Shown: positions 34,288-43,620, counted from the first letter of the stretch. The stretch: DNA of 64,000 nucleotides from Sphingomonas sp. Leaf242 (GCF_001422045.1 NZ_LMLW01000010.1:280756-344755); one strand, 5' to 3'. Translations and numbers: made by a program. Notes: generated by a model not told the origin, from the sequence alone.

Positions 34288-35646
34288 TTAGGCGAGTGCT
34301 TCGCCCATTTCGCGGATCGCGGCGACCTTGGCGTTCAGCGCACTCCAGTCGTCATGCTCGGCGATCGGCGCCCAGATCGCCTCCACCTCGTCGATCAGCA
34401 TGCTGCACGGCTCGCCCGCCCAATAGGGGTGCGAGCGGTCCTTCCGGGGTTCGTAGGCAGCGAGCGCGGCACGGACTTCGACCCAGGGTTCGGCGTAGGT
34501 GTCGGGCAGATCCCCACCGAACGCGTCGAAGAAGAACCGGTCGATCCCGACGCCGGAGGTGCGGAGCGCGCGTTCGGTGGCCTGGACGAGGTCGCGGTCG
34601 GCATCCGGATCGCGCGGGCGCACGCCCAAGCGCCAGAGGATCGCCTGTGTGACTTCGGGTTGGTAGCGCGGACCGAACTGGTCGAGCGCAGCCACCAGCG
34701 GGTCGCTGTCGGCGATCTGGCGGAGCGCGACGGCCAACTGCATCACGTCCCAGTGGATCGCCTCGGGCTGGCGGCCGAACGCGTAGAGCCCCTGGTGGTC
34801 GAAATAGGCAGCGGTGAAGGCCGGGTCCCAGGTCGGGGCAAACCGCCACGGGCCATAGTCGAAGCTCTCGCCGGTGACGTTGATGTTGTCCGAATTGAGC
34901 ACGCCGTGGACGAAGCCTGCCGCCATGTAGCGCGCCGCGAGACGCGCGGTGCGACCGACGACGAGGTCGAGCAGGCGGACCGGATCGTCGCCGTCCTCGT
35001 CGTAGAGGTTGCGGAGTACGTAGCCGACGAGTTTGCGCAAACCCGCTTCGTCGCGTTCGTAGGCGAGGCGCTGGAAGCTGCCGATGCGAACGTGGCTGTG
35101 GTTGAGGCGGACGAGGACGGCCGAGCGAGTCGGGCTGGGTTCGTCGCCGCGCTGGAGTTCTTCGCCCGTTTCGATCAGCGACAGCGTGCGAGAGGTGGGG
35201 ACGTTGAGCGCTTCGAGCATCTCGGTCGCGAGAATCTCGCGCATCCCGCCCTTGAGTGTCAGGCGGCCGTCGCCCGCGCGGCTCCACGGAGTCTGACCCG
35301 ACCCCTTGGTGCCGAGGTCCATCAGGCGACCGCCCTCGTCCCGCATCTGCGCGAAGGTGAAACCGCGGCCGTCGCCGAGATCCGGATTGTAATTGCGGAA
35401 CTGATGGCCGTGATAGCGGAGGGCTAAGGGCTGGGGGAGCGTGTCGGGGAGCGGTGAGAACCGGCCGAAATGGCGCGTCCATTCGTCATCCGTCAGCGTG
35501 TCGAGACCGATCTGTGCGGCGGCGCGGTCGTTGCGGAAACAAAGCCGCGTCTCGGGGAAGTCGGCGGGCGCGACGGGATCGAAGAAGCCGTCCCCCAGCG
35601 TTAGAAGTTCAGCTTTGGGGCGATACACTTGCGGGTCGATGGCCAT
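34288..35646 (-). CDS. selO: Protein adenylyltransferase SelO
   Basis: 452-residue SelO pseudokinase (YdiU/UPF0061), which transfers AMP to Ser/Thr/Tyr of proteins and has been linked to redox homeostasis. The family start RYHGHQFRNYNPDLGDGRG and KGSGQTPWSRAGDGRLTLKGGMRE (quoted in part) hold the inverted ATP site; HGVLNSDNINVTGESFDYGPW holds the metal-binding Asn/Asp pair. The C-terminal selenocysteine/cysteine of eukaryotic and E. coli proteins is not present: the chain ends REMGEALA. It is divergent from an alpha/beta hydrolase gene across a 37-base gap. Confidence 0.95.
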   Translation of the reverse strand: MAIDPQVYRPKAELLTLGDGFFDPVAPADFPETRLCFRNDRAAAQIGLDTLTDDEWTRHFGRFSPLPDTLPQPLALRYHGHQFRNYNPDLGDGRGFTFAQMRDEGGRLMDLGTKGSGQTPWSRAGDGRLTLKGGMREILATEMLEALNVPTSRTLSLIETGEELQRGDEPSPTRSAVLVRLNHSHVRIGSFQRLAYERDEAGLRKLVGYVLRNLYDEDGDDPVRLLDLVVGRTARLAARYMAAGFVHGVLNSDNINVTGESFDYGPWRFAPTWDPAFTAAYFDHQGLYAFGRQPEAIHWDVMQLAVALRQIADSDPLVAALDQFGPRYQPEVTQAILWRLGVRPRDPDADRDLVQATERALRTSGVGIDRFFFDAFGGDLPDTYAEPWVEVRAALAAYEPRKDRSHPYWAGEPCSMLIDEVEAIWAPIAEHDDWSALNAKVAAIREMGEALA

Positions 35647-35683
35647 GCGGCGATATGGTGGCCGCTACCCGAAGGACGCAACC

Positions 35684-36565
35684 ATGGCCGCATACGAAAA
35701 CCTCTATTGGTGGTCCAACGACGGGCTCAGACTCCATGCGAGGGACTATCCGGGGGGCGAAGAAGGCCAACCGCCGATCCTGTGCATGGCCGGGCTCACC
35801 CGCAATGCGCGCGATTTCGATGCGCTCGCGGCAAGGCTGGCCGGGCGCTGGCGCCTGATCGCAGTGGACTTTCGCGGGCGTGGCGAGAGCGCGTATGCGA
35901 AGGACCCGATGTCGTATGTCCCGCTGACCTATGTGCAGGACGTCGAGGCGCTGCTGACGGAGCAGGGGATCAATCGGTACATCGCGTTCGGCACATCGCT
36001 GGGCGGAATCGTCACGATGCTGATGGCGGGGCCGTCGCGGGGGCGGATGACGGCGGCGTTGCTCAACGATGTCGGGCCGGAGATCGACGCGCAGGGGTTG
36101 GCGCGGATCCGCGGCTATGTCGGCAAGTCCAGCGTCTTCCCGACCTGGATGCACGCCGCGCGCTGCGTCGCGGAGAATAACGGCGATGTGTATCCCGACT
36201 GGCAGATCGAGGATTGGCTGGCGATGGCCAAGCGGCTGTACCGGCTCAACAGTTCGGGGCGGATCGTGCTCGATTACGATCTGAAGATTGCCGAGCCGTT
36301 CCGCGTGCCGGGTAACGAAGCCGGGCCGGACATGTGGCAGGCGCTGGGCTCGCTGCGCGACGTGCCGACGCTGATCGTCCGTGGCGGGCGCTCGGACCTG
36401 CTGTCGGCGGCGACCGCGGAGCGGATGGCGGCGTCGCTCGACTTGGCCGAAGTGGTGACGGTGCCGGGCGTCGGCCACGCGCCGACGCTGAGCGAGACGA
36501 TGCTGCAGGAGCCGATCGACCGGTTGCTGGCGCGCGCGCTTGAGGGGGCGGCGATCCGCGCTTAG
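35684..36565 (+). CDS. Alpha/beta hydrolase
   Basis: 293-residue cytoplasmic alpha/beta hydrolase without signal peptide. The nucleophile elbow is FGTSLGG, the acid lies in RGGRSDLLS and the catalytic His in VPGVGHAPTL; the cap domain spans about residues 130-210. The N-terminal DGLRLHARDYPG and PILCMAGLTRNARDFDALA put it with the epoxide-hydrolase/haloperoxidase-like superfamily; substrate unknown. The start at 35684 follows GAAGGACGCAACC. The SDR gene 67 bases downstream is in the same direction and may share the transcript. Confidence 0.88.
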   Translation: MAAYENLYWWSNDGLRLHARDYPGGEEGQPPILCMAGLTRNARDFDALAARLAGRWRLIAVDFRGRGESAYAKDPMSYVPLTYVQDVEALLTEQGINRYIAFGTSLGGIVTMLMAGPSRGRMTAALLNDVGPEIDAQGLARIRGYVGKSSVFPTWMHAARCVAENNGDVYPDWQIEDWLAMAKRLYRLNSSGRIVLDYDLKIAEPFRVPGNEAGPDMWQALGSLRDVPTLIVRGGRSDLLSAATAERMAASLDLAEVVTVPGVGHAPTLSETMLQEPIDRLLARALEGAAIRA

Positions 36566-36632
36566 GGGAGGGCGGCGCGCAGTGTTTCAACGTGCATTTC
36601 GCCGCCAATCTGCTGACAAGCCGGGATACTTG

Positions 36633-37391
36633 ATGACCGAACTCTCCGACGCCCACACCACCGTCCGCCCGCTGAAGGGCCGCCGCGCGATCATCACCGG
36701 GGGGACCACCGGGATCGGCCGGGCGATCGCGGTGCTGCTCGCATCGGAGGGCGCCAAGGTCTATATCTGCGGCCGCGACGAACGCTATCTGCAGGATGCG
36801 CTCGCCCGCATTCGCGAAGTCGGCGAGGGCGACGGGATGATCACCGAACTCGCCGATCCCGACAAGGTCCGCGCGTTCTTCGATGCGGGCGAGGCGTATC
36901 TCGGGGGCTTCGACATCACCGTCGTCAACGCGGCCGTCGCGGCCGGCGGCCTGACGCAGATGAGCGAGGACGAACTGCGTTATGCGATCGCGGTCGACTT
37001 CACCGCGTACCTGCTCAGCGCGCATCACGCGGCGCACCGGATGAAGCCGATCAGCGACATCGTCATCATCGGCTCGCTGAGCGCGCATATCCTCGGGCCG
37101 AGCTCGACGGTGTATGCCGGGGTGAAGTCGGGGATCGCCGGCTTCTCGGAGGCCTTGCGGCGCGAGCTGGGGCCGAAGGGGATCAAGGTCTCGCTGGTCG
37201 AGCCGGGCAAGGTCGGCTCGAACATGCAGTATCCCGACGTCCCCGACGACAAGCAGCGCCAGATGATCGAGGCGGAGCAGATGCTGCGCGCGGAGGACAT
37301 CGCGGTCGGGGTGGAGTTTGTCCTGACGCAGCCGACACGGACCGTGATCCAGCAGATCGTCATCGTCCCGCGGGCGCTTGAGGGGGAGTAG
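36633..37391 (+). CDS. SDR family oxidoreductase
   Basis: 252-residue classical short-chain dehydrogenase. Cofactor motif ITGGTTGIGRAIAVLLA; NAAVAAGG; catalytic Ser and YxxxK in IIGSLSAHILGPSSTVYAGVKSG; a LVEPGKVGSNMQ loop. The IIRGS-like sequence after Tyr and the C-terminal IQQIVIVPRALE place it near the YdfG-type SDRs that act on 3-hydroxy acids or serine, but the substrate is not determinable. The ATG at 36633 is chosen from the start of homology. It ends ahead of a family-A repeat. Confidence 0.87.
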   Translation: MTELSDAHTTVRPLKGRRAIITGGTTGIGRAIAVLLASEGAKVYICGRDERYLQDALARIREVGEGDGMITELADPDKVRAFFDAGEAYLGGFDITVVNAAVAAGGLTQMSEDELRYAIAVDFTAYLLSAHHAAHRMKPISDIVIIGSLSAHILGPSSTVYAGVKSGIAGFSEALRRELGPKGIKVSLVEPGKVGSNMQYPDVPDDKQRQMIEAEQMLRAEDIAVGVEFVLTQPTRTVIQQIVIVPRALEGE

Positions 37392-37433
37392 GCAAGACGG
37401 CTCGGCGGTATTTCGTCGAGCGCCACGCCCTTC

Positions 37434-37518
37434 CCGTCATCCTGACGAAAGTCAGGATCCAGCGTAACGGAGCGGCGTCCTTCATGACCCTGGATCCTGA
37501 CTTTCGTCAGGATGACGG
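37434..37518. repeat. Palindromic intergenic repeat, family A
   Basis: CCGTCATCCTGACGAAAGTCAGGATCCAG (37434-37462) and its near-perfect reverse complement CTGGATCCTGACTTTCGTCAGGATGACGG (37490-37518), each with an internal hairpin; same outer ends as the copy at 5781-5863. It lies 40 bases upstream of the GH130-like gene and may lie within its leader. Confidence 0.8.
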
Positions 37519-37559
37519 AGCAGGTGGAAGTCGCCCGACGTAAATCAAAGGAGAATAGC

Positions 37560-38669
37560 ATGTTCGACCAGCTCGTCTTCACCCCCGCCGACATCGACCT
37601 GTCGCGCTCGCCGCTGGCGGGGAAGGTCGGTGCCGAGACCTATGTGCTCGGCGCGTTCAATCCCGGGATGACGCGGCTGGCGAACGGCAACCTGCTGCTG
37701 ATGGTACGCGTCGCCGAGGCGCTCAAGCAGCCGGTCAAGAACGGCAACGTCCACGCGATCCGCTGGCAGGACGGCGCATACCTGCTCGATGCGTGGCCAT
37801 TGCAGATGGTGGATACCAAGGACCCGCGCAAATTCCTGATCCCCGGCGGCGGATGGAAGGTGATGGCGCTGACGTCGTTGTCGTGGCTGTTGCCGGTCGA
37901 ACTCGATGCCGAGGGTCGCTCGGTCGTCACGGTGCATTACGACAAGGCGATCGCGCCGCGCACGTCGTACCAATGCTACGGCGTCGAGGATGCACGGATC
38001 TCGAAGGTCGGCGATCGCTATCTGATGACGACCTGCTCGGTCAGCCCGGAGCGGCATTCGACGACGCTGTATACGTCCGCCGACGCGCTCGACTGGCAGC
38101 TCGAGGGTATCGTGCTCGATCACCAGAACAAGGACATGCTGATCTTCGAGGGGCTGATCGACGGACAGTATTGGGCGCAGACGCGACCGCTCGGCGACCT
38201 GTATTTCGCCTATCCCCCGGGCAGCGAATGGCGCAGCGGGCCGTCGATCAACTTGTCGCGATCGCCCGATGCGTTGCACTGGAAACCGCACGACAAGCCC
38301 GGCATCCGCCCGCATTCGGCCACCGTCTCGACCGCGCGGATGGGCGGCGGCGCGCCCCCGATCCTGACCGATCGCGGATGGCTGACCTTGTGGCACGGTG
38401 TCGAGCCGTCGGGCGTGGTCGGCATCTACCGGACGTACTGGTCGATCCTCGACAAGGACGATCCCTCGATCACCGTGGCGACCGAACATACCGCGCTGCT
38501 CGAGCCCAAGCCCGAACTGACCGAGCCGCTGAAGGACCAGATGTACCTCGACAACGTCGTCTTCACGACGGGCATCGCCGATGCAGGGGACTTCTATGTT
38601 GTGGCAAGCGGCGAGGCGGACCTGGCGTGCCGGATCACGCATATCCCGAAGGATGTGTTCGCCGCCTGA
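37560..38669 (+). CDS. GH130-type glycosidase/phosphorylase-like protein
   Basis: 369-residue five-bladed beta-propeller protein of the GH130 type, which in characterised members phosphorolyses or hydrolyses beta-mannosides. Family features are FNPGMTRLANGNLLLMVRVAE at the substrate face, GVEDARISKVGDRYLMT with the catalytic Asp of the usual EDPR motif (here EDAR), GPSINLSRSPDALHW, and GGGAPPILTDRGWLTLWHGVE. The ATG at 37560 has an AAAGGAG site 6 bases upstream. No mannan genes are near, so the substrate is unknown. It ends directly at a family-E repeat. Confidence 0.82.
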   Translation: MFDQLVFTPADIDLSRSPLAGKVGAETYVLGAFNPGMTRLANGNLLLMVRVAEALKQPVKNGNVHAIRWQDGAYLLDAWPLQMVDTKDPRKFLIPGGGWKVMALTSLSWLLPVELDAEGRSVVTVHYDKAIAPRTSYQCYGVEDARISKVGDRYLMTTCSVSPERHSTTLYTSADALDWQLEGIVLDHQNKDMLIFEGLIDGQYWAQTRPLGDLYFAYPPGSEWRSGPSINLSRSPDALHWKPHDKPGIRPHSATVSTARMGGGAPPILTDRGWLTLWHGVEPSGVVGIYRTYWSILDKDDPSITVATEHTALLEPKPELTEPLKDQMYLDNVVFTTGIADAGDFYVVASGEADLACRITHIPKDVFAA

Positions 38670-38793
38670 TCCTCCCCCGCCAGGGGGAGGTGGCGCCGAA
38701 GGCGACGGAGGGGGAGGACGGCGAAACACCGGTTCCGTGTCCGCCCCCTCCGTCAGGCAAGCGCCTGCCACCTCCCCCTGGCGGGGGAGGATA
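38670..38793. repeat. Palindromic intergenic repeat, family E
   Basis: TCCTCCCCCGCCAGGGGGAGGTGGC at the left is the reverse complement of GCCACCTCCCCCTGGCGGGGGAGGA at the right; the centre holds GACGGAGGGGGAGGAC facing GTCCGCCCCCTCCGTC. It separates the convergent GH130-like and mqo genes. A diverged copy is at 44769-44886. Confidence 0.85.
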
Positions 38794-38795
38794 CG

Positions 38796-40529
38796 TCAGA
38801 GCGCCAGGTCGGGGCTGCGGTCGACCTTGACGCGTGTTGCCGCCGGCTTGGGCTGGGTCGACACGAACACCGCGGGCGACGGCACCGTCAGTTGCAGCGT
38901 CTGCGCCGTCGCGGCCCAGGTCTTGGCGATCAGCTCGGGCTTGTCGTTGAGCGTGACGCCGTAGCTCGGGACGATCTCGCGAATCTTGCCCTGCCACGCC
39001 GCCGTCGCGAGATGGTTGGGGAACACCTTCTTCAACAAATCGAGCATGATCGACGGCGCGGTCGAGGCACCCGGCGACGCCCCCAGCAGCGCCGCGATCG
39101 AGCCGTCCTTAGACGCGACGATCTCGGTGCCGAGCTTCAGCACGCCCCCCTTGTTCGGATCGCGCTTGATGATCTGGACGCGCTGGCCGGCTTGCCACAG
39201 CCGCCAGTCGCCGTCCTTCGCGCCCGGGAAATACTCGCGCAGCGCGGTCATCCGGTCGGCGTCCGACATGATCAGCTGCCCAGCGAGATATTCGACGAGA
39301 TCGAAATCGTCCCAGCCGACCGCGATCATCGGCCGGAAATTGTCGAGCGTCACCGACGCCGGCAGATCGAAATACGAGCCTTCCTTGAGGAACTTGGTCG
39401 AGAAGGTCGCGAACGGCCCGAACAGCAGCGCCTGCTTGCCGTCGAGATAGCGCGTGTCGAGATGCGGCACCGACATCGGCGGCGAGCCGACCGCGGCCTT
39501 GCCGTAGACCTTGGCGAGGTGACGCTGCGCCACCTCGGGCTTGTCGGTCACGAGGAACGAGCCGCCGACCGGGAAGCCGGCATAATCGTCCGCCTCGGGG
39601 ATGCCCGACTTCTGCAGGATCGGCAGCGCGCCACCGCCCGCGCCGGCGAACACGAAGCGCGCGTTGATGATCCGCTTCTCGTCGCTCTTCATGTCGCGCG
39701 CGGTCACCCGCCAGCTTTTGTCCGCGCTCCGCTCCAGCGAGCGCACCTCGTGGCCGGTGGTCAGCGTGAAGCCCGGCTGCTTGCGCATCGCGTCGACATA
39801 TTGCCGCGTGACCTCGCCCCAGTTGCAGTCGGTGCCGAGCGGCGAGCGCGTCGCGGCGAGCTTCATGGTGGGATCGCGACCCTGCATCATGACCGGCACC
39901 CACTGCGCGATCTGCTTGGGATCGGTCGAGAATTCCATGCCCGAGAACAGCGGGCTCGCCTGCAACGCGGCATGCCGCTTGCGCAGGAACGCGACGTTCG
40001 CATCGCCCCACACCAGATTCATGTGCGGGGTCGAGTTGATGAACGAGCGCGGGTTGGCGAGCATCCCGGCATCGACCTGATGGCTGAGGAACTGGCGGGT
40101 GACCTGGAACTGCTCGTTGATCTCGATCGCCTTCTTGATCTCGACCAGCCCGTCCGCCGCGTTGACCGGCGTGTAGTTCAGTTCGCACAGCGCCGAGTGG
40201 CCGGTGCCCGCGTTGTTCCAGCCGTTCGAGCTTTCCTCCGCGACCTTGTCGAGCCGTTCGACCAGTTCGATCGTCCAGGTCGGCTCGAGCTGGTGGAGCA
40301 GCACCGCGAGCGTCGCGCTCATGATGCCGCCGCCGACCAGCAGCACGTCGACGTTACGCTCGGTGGGGGCGGCGTCGGCGGATGCCAGCGGCAGCATCGC
40401 CGCGCCGCCCGCGGTGATCGCCGACCCCAGCAGCCCGCGCCGCGTTACGCGCGTGTCGATCGCCGCCGCGCGGTCGGAGTCGCCGTTCAGCTGGGGCGTG
40501 GTCATGTCGTCGTTGGAAGGGAGCCGCAT
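38796..40529 (-). CDS. mqo: Malate:quinone oxidoreductase with Tat-type signal
   Basis: 577-residue FAD-dependent malate:quinone oxidoreductase, oxidising malate and reducing quinone. FAD motif VDVLLVGGGIMSATLAVLL (60-78 region), SSNGWNNAGTGHSALCELNYTP, and the C-terminal ALLGASPGASTAPSIMLDLL are diagnostic. Unusually, an N-terminal extension carries a twin-arginine signal, VTRRGLLGSAITAGGAAML (Arg 30-31) with a cleavage-like ASADAA, implying Tat export. The start at 40529 is inferred; another Met eight codons on is possible and retains the Tat motif. Typical Mqo is a cytoplasmic-face peripheral protein and lacks such a signal. Confidence 0.93.
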   Translation of the reverse strand: MRLPSNDDMTTPQLNGDSDRAAAIDTRVTRRGLLGSAITAGGAAMLPLASADAAPTERNVDVLLVGGGIMSATLAVLLHQLEPTWTIELVERLDKVAEESSNGWNNAGTGHSALCELNYTPVNAADGLVEIKKAIEINEQFQVTRQFLSHQVDAGMLANPRSFINSTPHMNLVWGDANVAFLRKRHAALQASPLFSGMEFSTDPKQIAQWVPVMMQGRDPTMKLAATRSPLGTDCNWGEVTRQYVDAMRKQPGFTLTTGHEVRSLERSADKSWRVTARDMKSDEKRIINARFVFAGAGGGALPILQKSGIPEADDYAGFPVGGSFLVTDKPEVAQRHLAKVYGKAAVGSPPMSVPHLDTRYLDGKQALLFGPFATFSTKFLKEGSYFDLPASVTLDNFRPMIAVGWDDFDLVEYLAGQLIMSDADRMTALREYFPGAKDGDWRLWQAGQRVQIIKRDPNKGGVLKLGTEIVASKDGSIAALLGASPGASTAPSIMLDLLKKVFPNHLATAAWQGKIREIVPSYGVTLNDKPELIAKTWAATAQTLQLTVPSPAVFVSTQPKPAATRVKVDRSPDLAL

Positions 40530-40721
40530 CGTCGTGCCTCGTCGTTGGCGGTCTGGTCCGGCCTCCAGCGCTTCGACAGCGGGGGCGGGACCGAAGGACC
40601 GGATTGTCGTTCGGGCCGCGCGAAGACCTTGCCGCATATAGGCAAAACCATCGATCGAGCGCGACCGCTGCTCGAAATCCTCGTCCAACTCTCTGTCAGT
40701 CTTCGGGTGTCGTCACGCTGC

Positions 40722-40751
40722 TTGCTGCGCATGACGTTGTTGTCATATAAT
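40722..40751 (+). promoter_or_regulatory. Sigma-70-like promoter upstream of the glycosyltransferase
   Basis: TTGCTG (40722-40727) and a perfect TATAAT (40746-40751) are separated by 18 bases, about 90 bases before the glycosyltransferase start. TGACGTTGTTGTCA between them is a short inverted repeat. The rest of the 313-base divergent gap between mqo and this gene shows no coding potential. Confidence 0.5.
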
Positions 40752-40842
40752 GGCATCGCGGTATCGATCGTGCAAGACCGCACCGGCCGAAGCGGCTTTG
40801 CGCCACCTTGAAAGCTGCCGCGAAAATCGGCATCGGTCGCGA

Positions 40843-41991
40843 ATGGCCGCACCCGTCAACATCCTTCATCTCCACTCGTCGTTCGACCTCGGCGGCAAGG
40901 AAGCGCGCGCGGTTCGGCTGATGAATGCGTTCGGCGATCGGGCGAAACACACCATCGTATCGGGGATGCCGGATGCGCTCAGCGCGCGGGACTCGATCGC
41001 GAAGGGCATCCGCTACGAGATCGCACAGAATCCACCGCCGTTGACGGGCAAGCCTTCGGTCAAGCGCTACGAGGCGATCGCGCAGTATATGCGGCGGTTC
41101 GACCTGGTACTGACCTACAACTGGGGCGCGATCGATGGGGCGATGGCGCGCCGCGCGTTCGCCAAGGGCGCGCCGCCGCTCGTCCATCACGAAGACGGGT
41201 TCAACGCCGACGAGGCGAACGGGCTCAAGATCGAGCGCAACATCTATCGGCGGCTCGCGCTGGGCGCGGCGCATGCGCTGGCGGTGCCGTCCGAGGTGCT
41301 CGAAGGCATCGCGCTCAAGACCTGGAAACAGCCGCGCGAGCGCGTCCACCGGATCGTCAACGGAATCGGCACCGCCTATTACGCGCAGAAGCCCGAGCCC
41401 AAGGCGATCCCCGGGTTCACGCGCAACGCCAAGGAAACCGTGATCGGTGCGCTCGCCGGCCTGCGCGAGGTGAAGGACCTCACCGCGCTGGTCCGTGCGG
41501 TCGGCGGTGTATCCGGACGCGTGCGGCTGGTTATCATCGGGGAGGGCCCGGAGCGCGCGAACATCCTGCAAGCCGCCGCCGCGATGGGGATGGCGGACAA
41601 GCTGGTGCTGCCTGGATTTCTCGATCGGCCGTATCGCTATATCGGCCATTTCGACATGCTCGCGGTGTCGTCGCGCAGCGAGCAGTTTCCGATCGCGGTG
41701 GTCGAGGCGATGGCGGCGGGGCTGCCGATCGCGAGCTATCCGGTCGGCGATATCACGCGGATGGTCGCGCCCGAGAATCTGCCGTTCGTGACCGAGATCG
41801 CAAACGAGGTTCGGTTGCGTGATGCGTTGCAGGCGCTGGTCGGCGATCCCGCCTTGCGCGCCTCGGTCGGGGCCGCGAACCAGGCCAAGGCGCGGGCGGA
41901 ATTCGACGAAGCGGTTATGATCGCTCGCTATCGCGCGCTGTACGAGGATGCGCTCGGGCGGCCGGGTGCACTGGGCGATCTACTAACCTAG
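40843..41991 (+). CDS. Glycosyltransferase, GT4-like
   Basis: 382-residue GT-B fold glycosyltransferase. The N-terminal acceptor domain opens NILHLHSSFDLGGKEARAVRLMN, and the C-terminal nucleotide-sugar domain has IGALAGLREVKDLTALV, VRLVIIGEGPERANI, and the E-x7-E element SEQFPIAVVEAMAAGLPIASY. The product is unknown (exopolysaccharide or envelope glycan is usual for such proteins). It is alone rather than in a polysaccharide cluster. The start at 40843 was taken from where homology begins. Confidence 0.88.
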   Translation: MAAPVNILHLHSSFDLGGKEARAVRLMNAFGDRAKHTIVSGMPDALSARDSIAKGIRYEIAQNPPPLTGKPSVKRYEAIAQYMRRFDLVLTYNWGAIDGAMARRAFAKGAPPLVHHEDGFNADEANGLKIERNIYRRLALGAAHALAVPSEVLEGIALKTWKQPRERVHRIVNGIGTAYYAQKPEPKAIPGFTRNAKETVIGALAGLREVKDLTALVRAVGGVSGRVRLVIIGEGPERANILQAAAAMGMADKLVLPGFLDRPYRYIGHFDMLAVSSRSEQFPIAVVEAMAAGLPIASYPVGDITRMVAPENLPFVTEIANEVRLRDALQALVGDPALRASVGAANQAKARAEFDEAVMIARYRALYEDALGRPGALGDLLT

Positions 41992-42060
41992 GTCTTAATA
42001 TTGCTCGCGCGCTGCGTCCTTGCGATATAGGGGGCCGTATTTTCCGGGAGAGGTGACGTC

Positions 42061-43464
42061 GTGTTCAAGGGCCTGAAGCCTATCGTCTATAACGGTCGGG
42101 AAGTCTGGCCTCTGGTTGAGGGCGGCAAGGGTGTCGCCGCGACCAACCACGCGTCGGCCGGCGCCTGGGCTGCGGCCGGGGGTATCGGCACGGTGTCGGC
42201 GGTCAACGCCGACAGCTACGATCCCGACGGCAAGATCATCCCGCAGGTCTATGCGGCACTCACGCGGCGCGACCGGCACGAGGAACTGGTCGAATACGCG
42301 ATCGAAGGCGCGGTCCAGCAGGTCGAGCGCGCATACGAGATCGCCGACGGCAAGGGCGCGATCAACATCAACGTCCTGTGGGAAATGGGCGGCGCGCAGC
42401 GAATCCTGCACGGGGTGCTCGAGCGCACGCGCGGCAAGGTCGCCGGCGTCACCTGCGGCGCGGGCATGCCGTACAAGCTGTCCGAGATCACCGCGTCCTA
42501 CGGCGTCAGCTACCTGCCGATCGTCAGCTCAGGTCGCGCCTTCCGCGCGCTGTGGAAGCGGGCGTATTCGAAGGCCGCCGAATGGCTTGCCGCGGTGGTG
42601 TACGAGGATCCCTGGCTCGCAGGCGGGCATAACGGCCTGTCGAATGCCGAGGATCCGTTGAAGCCGCAGGACCCGTATCCGCGCGTGAAGGAACTGCGCG
42701 ACGTGATGCGCGAAGGCGGCATCTCGGACGATGTGCCGATCGTGATGGCGGGCGGCGTCTGGTACTTACGCGACTGGAACGACTGGATCGACAATCCGGA
42801 ACTCGGCACGATCGCGTTCCAGTTCGGTACGCGGCCGCTTCTCACGCGCGAAAGCCCGATCCCTGAGGGTTGGAAGAACGCGCTGACGCAGATCGAGCCC
42901 GGCGACGTGCTGCTGCACAAATTCTCGCCGACGGGCTTCTATTCGTCCGCGGTGCGCAATCCGTTCCTGCGCTCTTTGGAGGCACGTTCCGAGCGCCAGA
43001 TAGCCTTCTCGACGCAGGAGGCGGGCGACCACATCTTCCAGCTTGACGTCGGCGTGAAGGGCAAGAACTTCTGGGTCACGCGCAACGACCTGCTGCGCGC
43101 GCGTCAGTGGTTCGGCGAGGGCTATACCGACGCGCTCAAGACGCCGGACAACACGCTGGTGTTCGTCAGCCCGACCGAGAAGGGCATGATCCGCAAGGAC
43201 CAGTCGGATTGCATGGGCTGCCTGTCGCAATGCTCGTTCTCGAGCTGGGCGGATACGGAGACCAACTCGACCGGTCGCCTCGCTGACCCGCGCAGCTTCT
43301 GCATCCAGAAGACGCTGCAGGACATCGCGCACGGCGGCGACATCGACCAGAACCTGATGTTCGCAGGGCATGCGGCGTATAATTTCAAGAAGGATCCATT
43401 CTACTCGAACGGTTTCGTGCCGAGCGTTGGGCAACTGGTCGACCGGATTTTGACGGGGGATTGA
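42061..43464 (+). CDS. Nitronate monooxygenase-like flavoprotein with cysteine-rich tail
   Basis: 467 residues. An FMN-type TIM barrel resembling nitronate monooxygenase / 2-nitropropane dioxygenase: NHASAGAWAAAGGIGTVSAVN, GVTCGAGMPYKLSEI, LPIVSSGRAFRALWKRA, and PIVMAGGVW followed by IAFQFGTRPLLT. It is about 100 residues longer than typical NMOs. The extra C-terminal part carries CMGCLSQC (Cys 384, 387, 391) and another Cys at 414, which could bind a metal or Fe-S cluster. GTG start at 42061 with GGGAGAGG upstream. Substrate unknown; nitroalkane oxidation is only family-level. Confidence 0.83.
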   Translation: MFKGLKPIVYNGREVWPLVEGGKGVAATNHASAGAWAAAGGIGTVSAVNADSYDPDGKIIPQVYAALTRRDRHEELVEYAIEGAVQQVERAYEIADGKGAININVLWEMGGAQRILHGVLERTRGKVAGVTCGAGMPYKLSEITASYGVSYLPIVSSGRAFRALWKRAYSKAAEWLAAVVYEDPWLAGGHNGLSNAEDPLKPQDPYPRVKELRDVMREGGISDDVPIVMAGGVWYLRDWNDWIDNPELGTIAFQFGTRPLLTRESPIPEGWKNALTQIEPGDVLLHKFSPTGFYSSAVRNPFLRSLEARSERQIAFSTQEAGDHIFQLDVGVKGKNFWVTRNDLLRARQWFGEGYTDALKTPDNTLVFVSPTEKGMIRKDQSDCMGCLSQCSFSSWADTETNSTGRLADPRSFCIQKTLQDIAHGGDIDQNLMFAGHAAYNFKKDPFYSNGFVPSVGQLVDRILTGD

Positions 43465-43523
43465 GGCTGGAGGAAGTGAACCGCAGTTTAGCGGCGGTAC
43501 TGCATTCCAACACGCCACTTTCT

Positions 43524-43620
43524 CCGTCATGCCGGGCTTGTTCCGGCATCCACGGTGCCGCACTCTCTCGGGTGTGAGTTTGCCGCACCGTGGACCCCGG
43601 AACAGGTCCGGGGTGACGGA
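43524..43620. repeat. Palindromic intergenic repeat, family B
   Basis: Same element as 34167-34264: CCGTCATGCCGGGCTTGTTCCGGCATCCACGG at the left and CCGTGGACCCCGGAACAGGTCCGGGGTGACGG at the right, around a variable centre. Located after the nitronate-monooxygenase-like gene. Confidence 0.85.
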
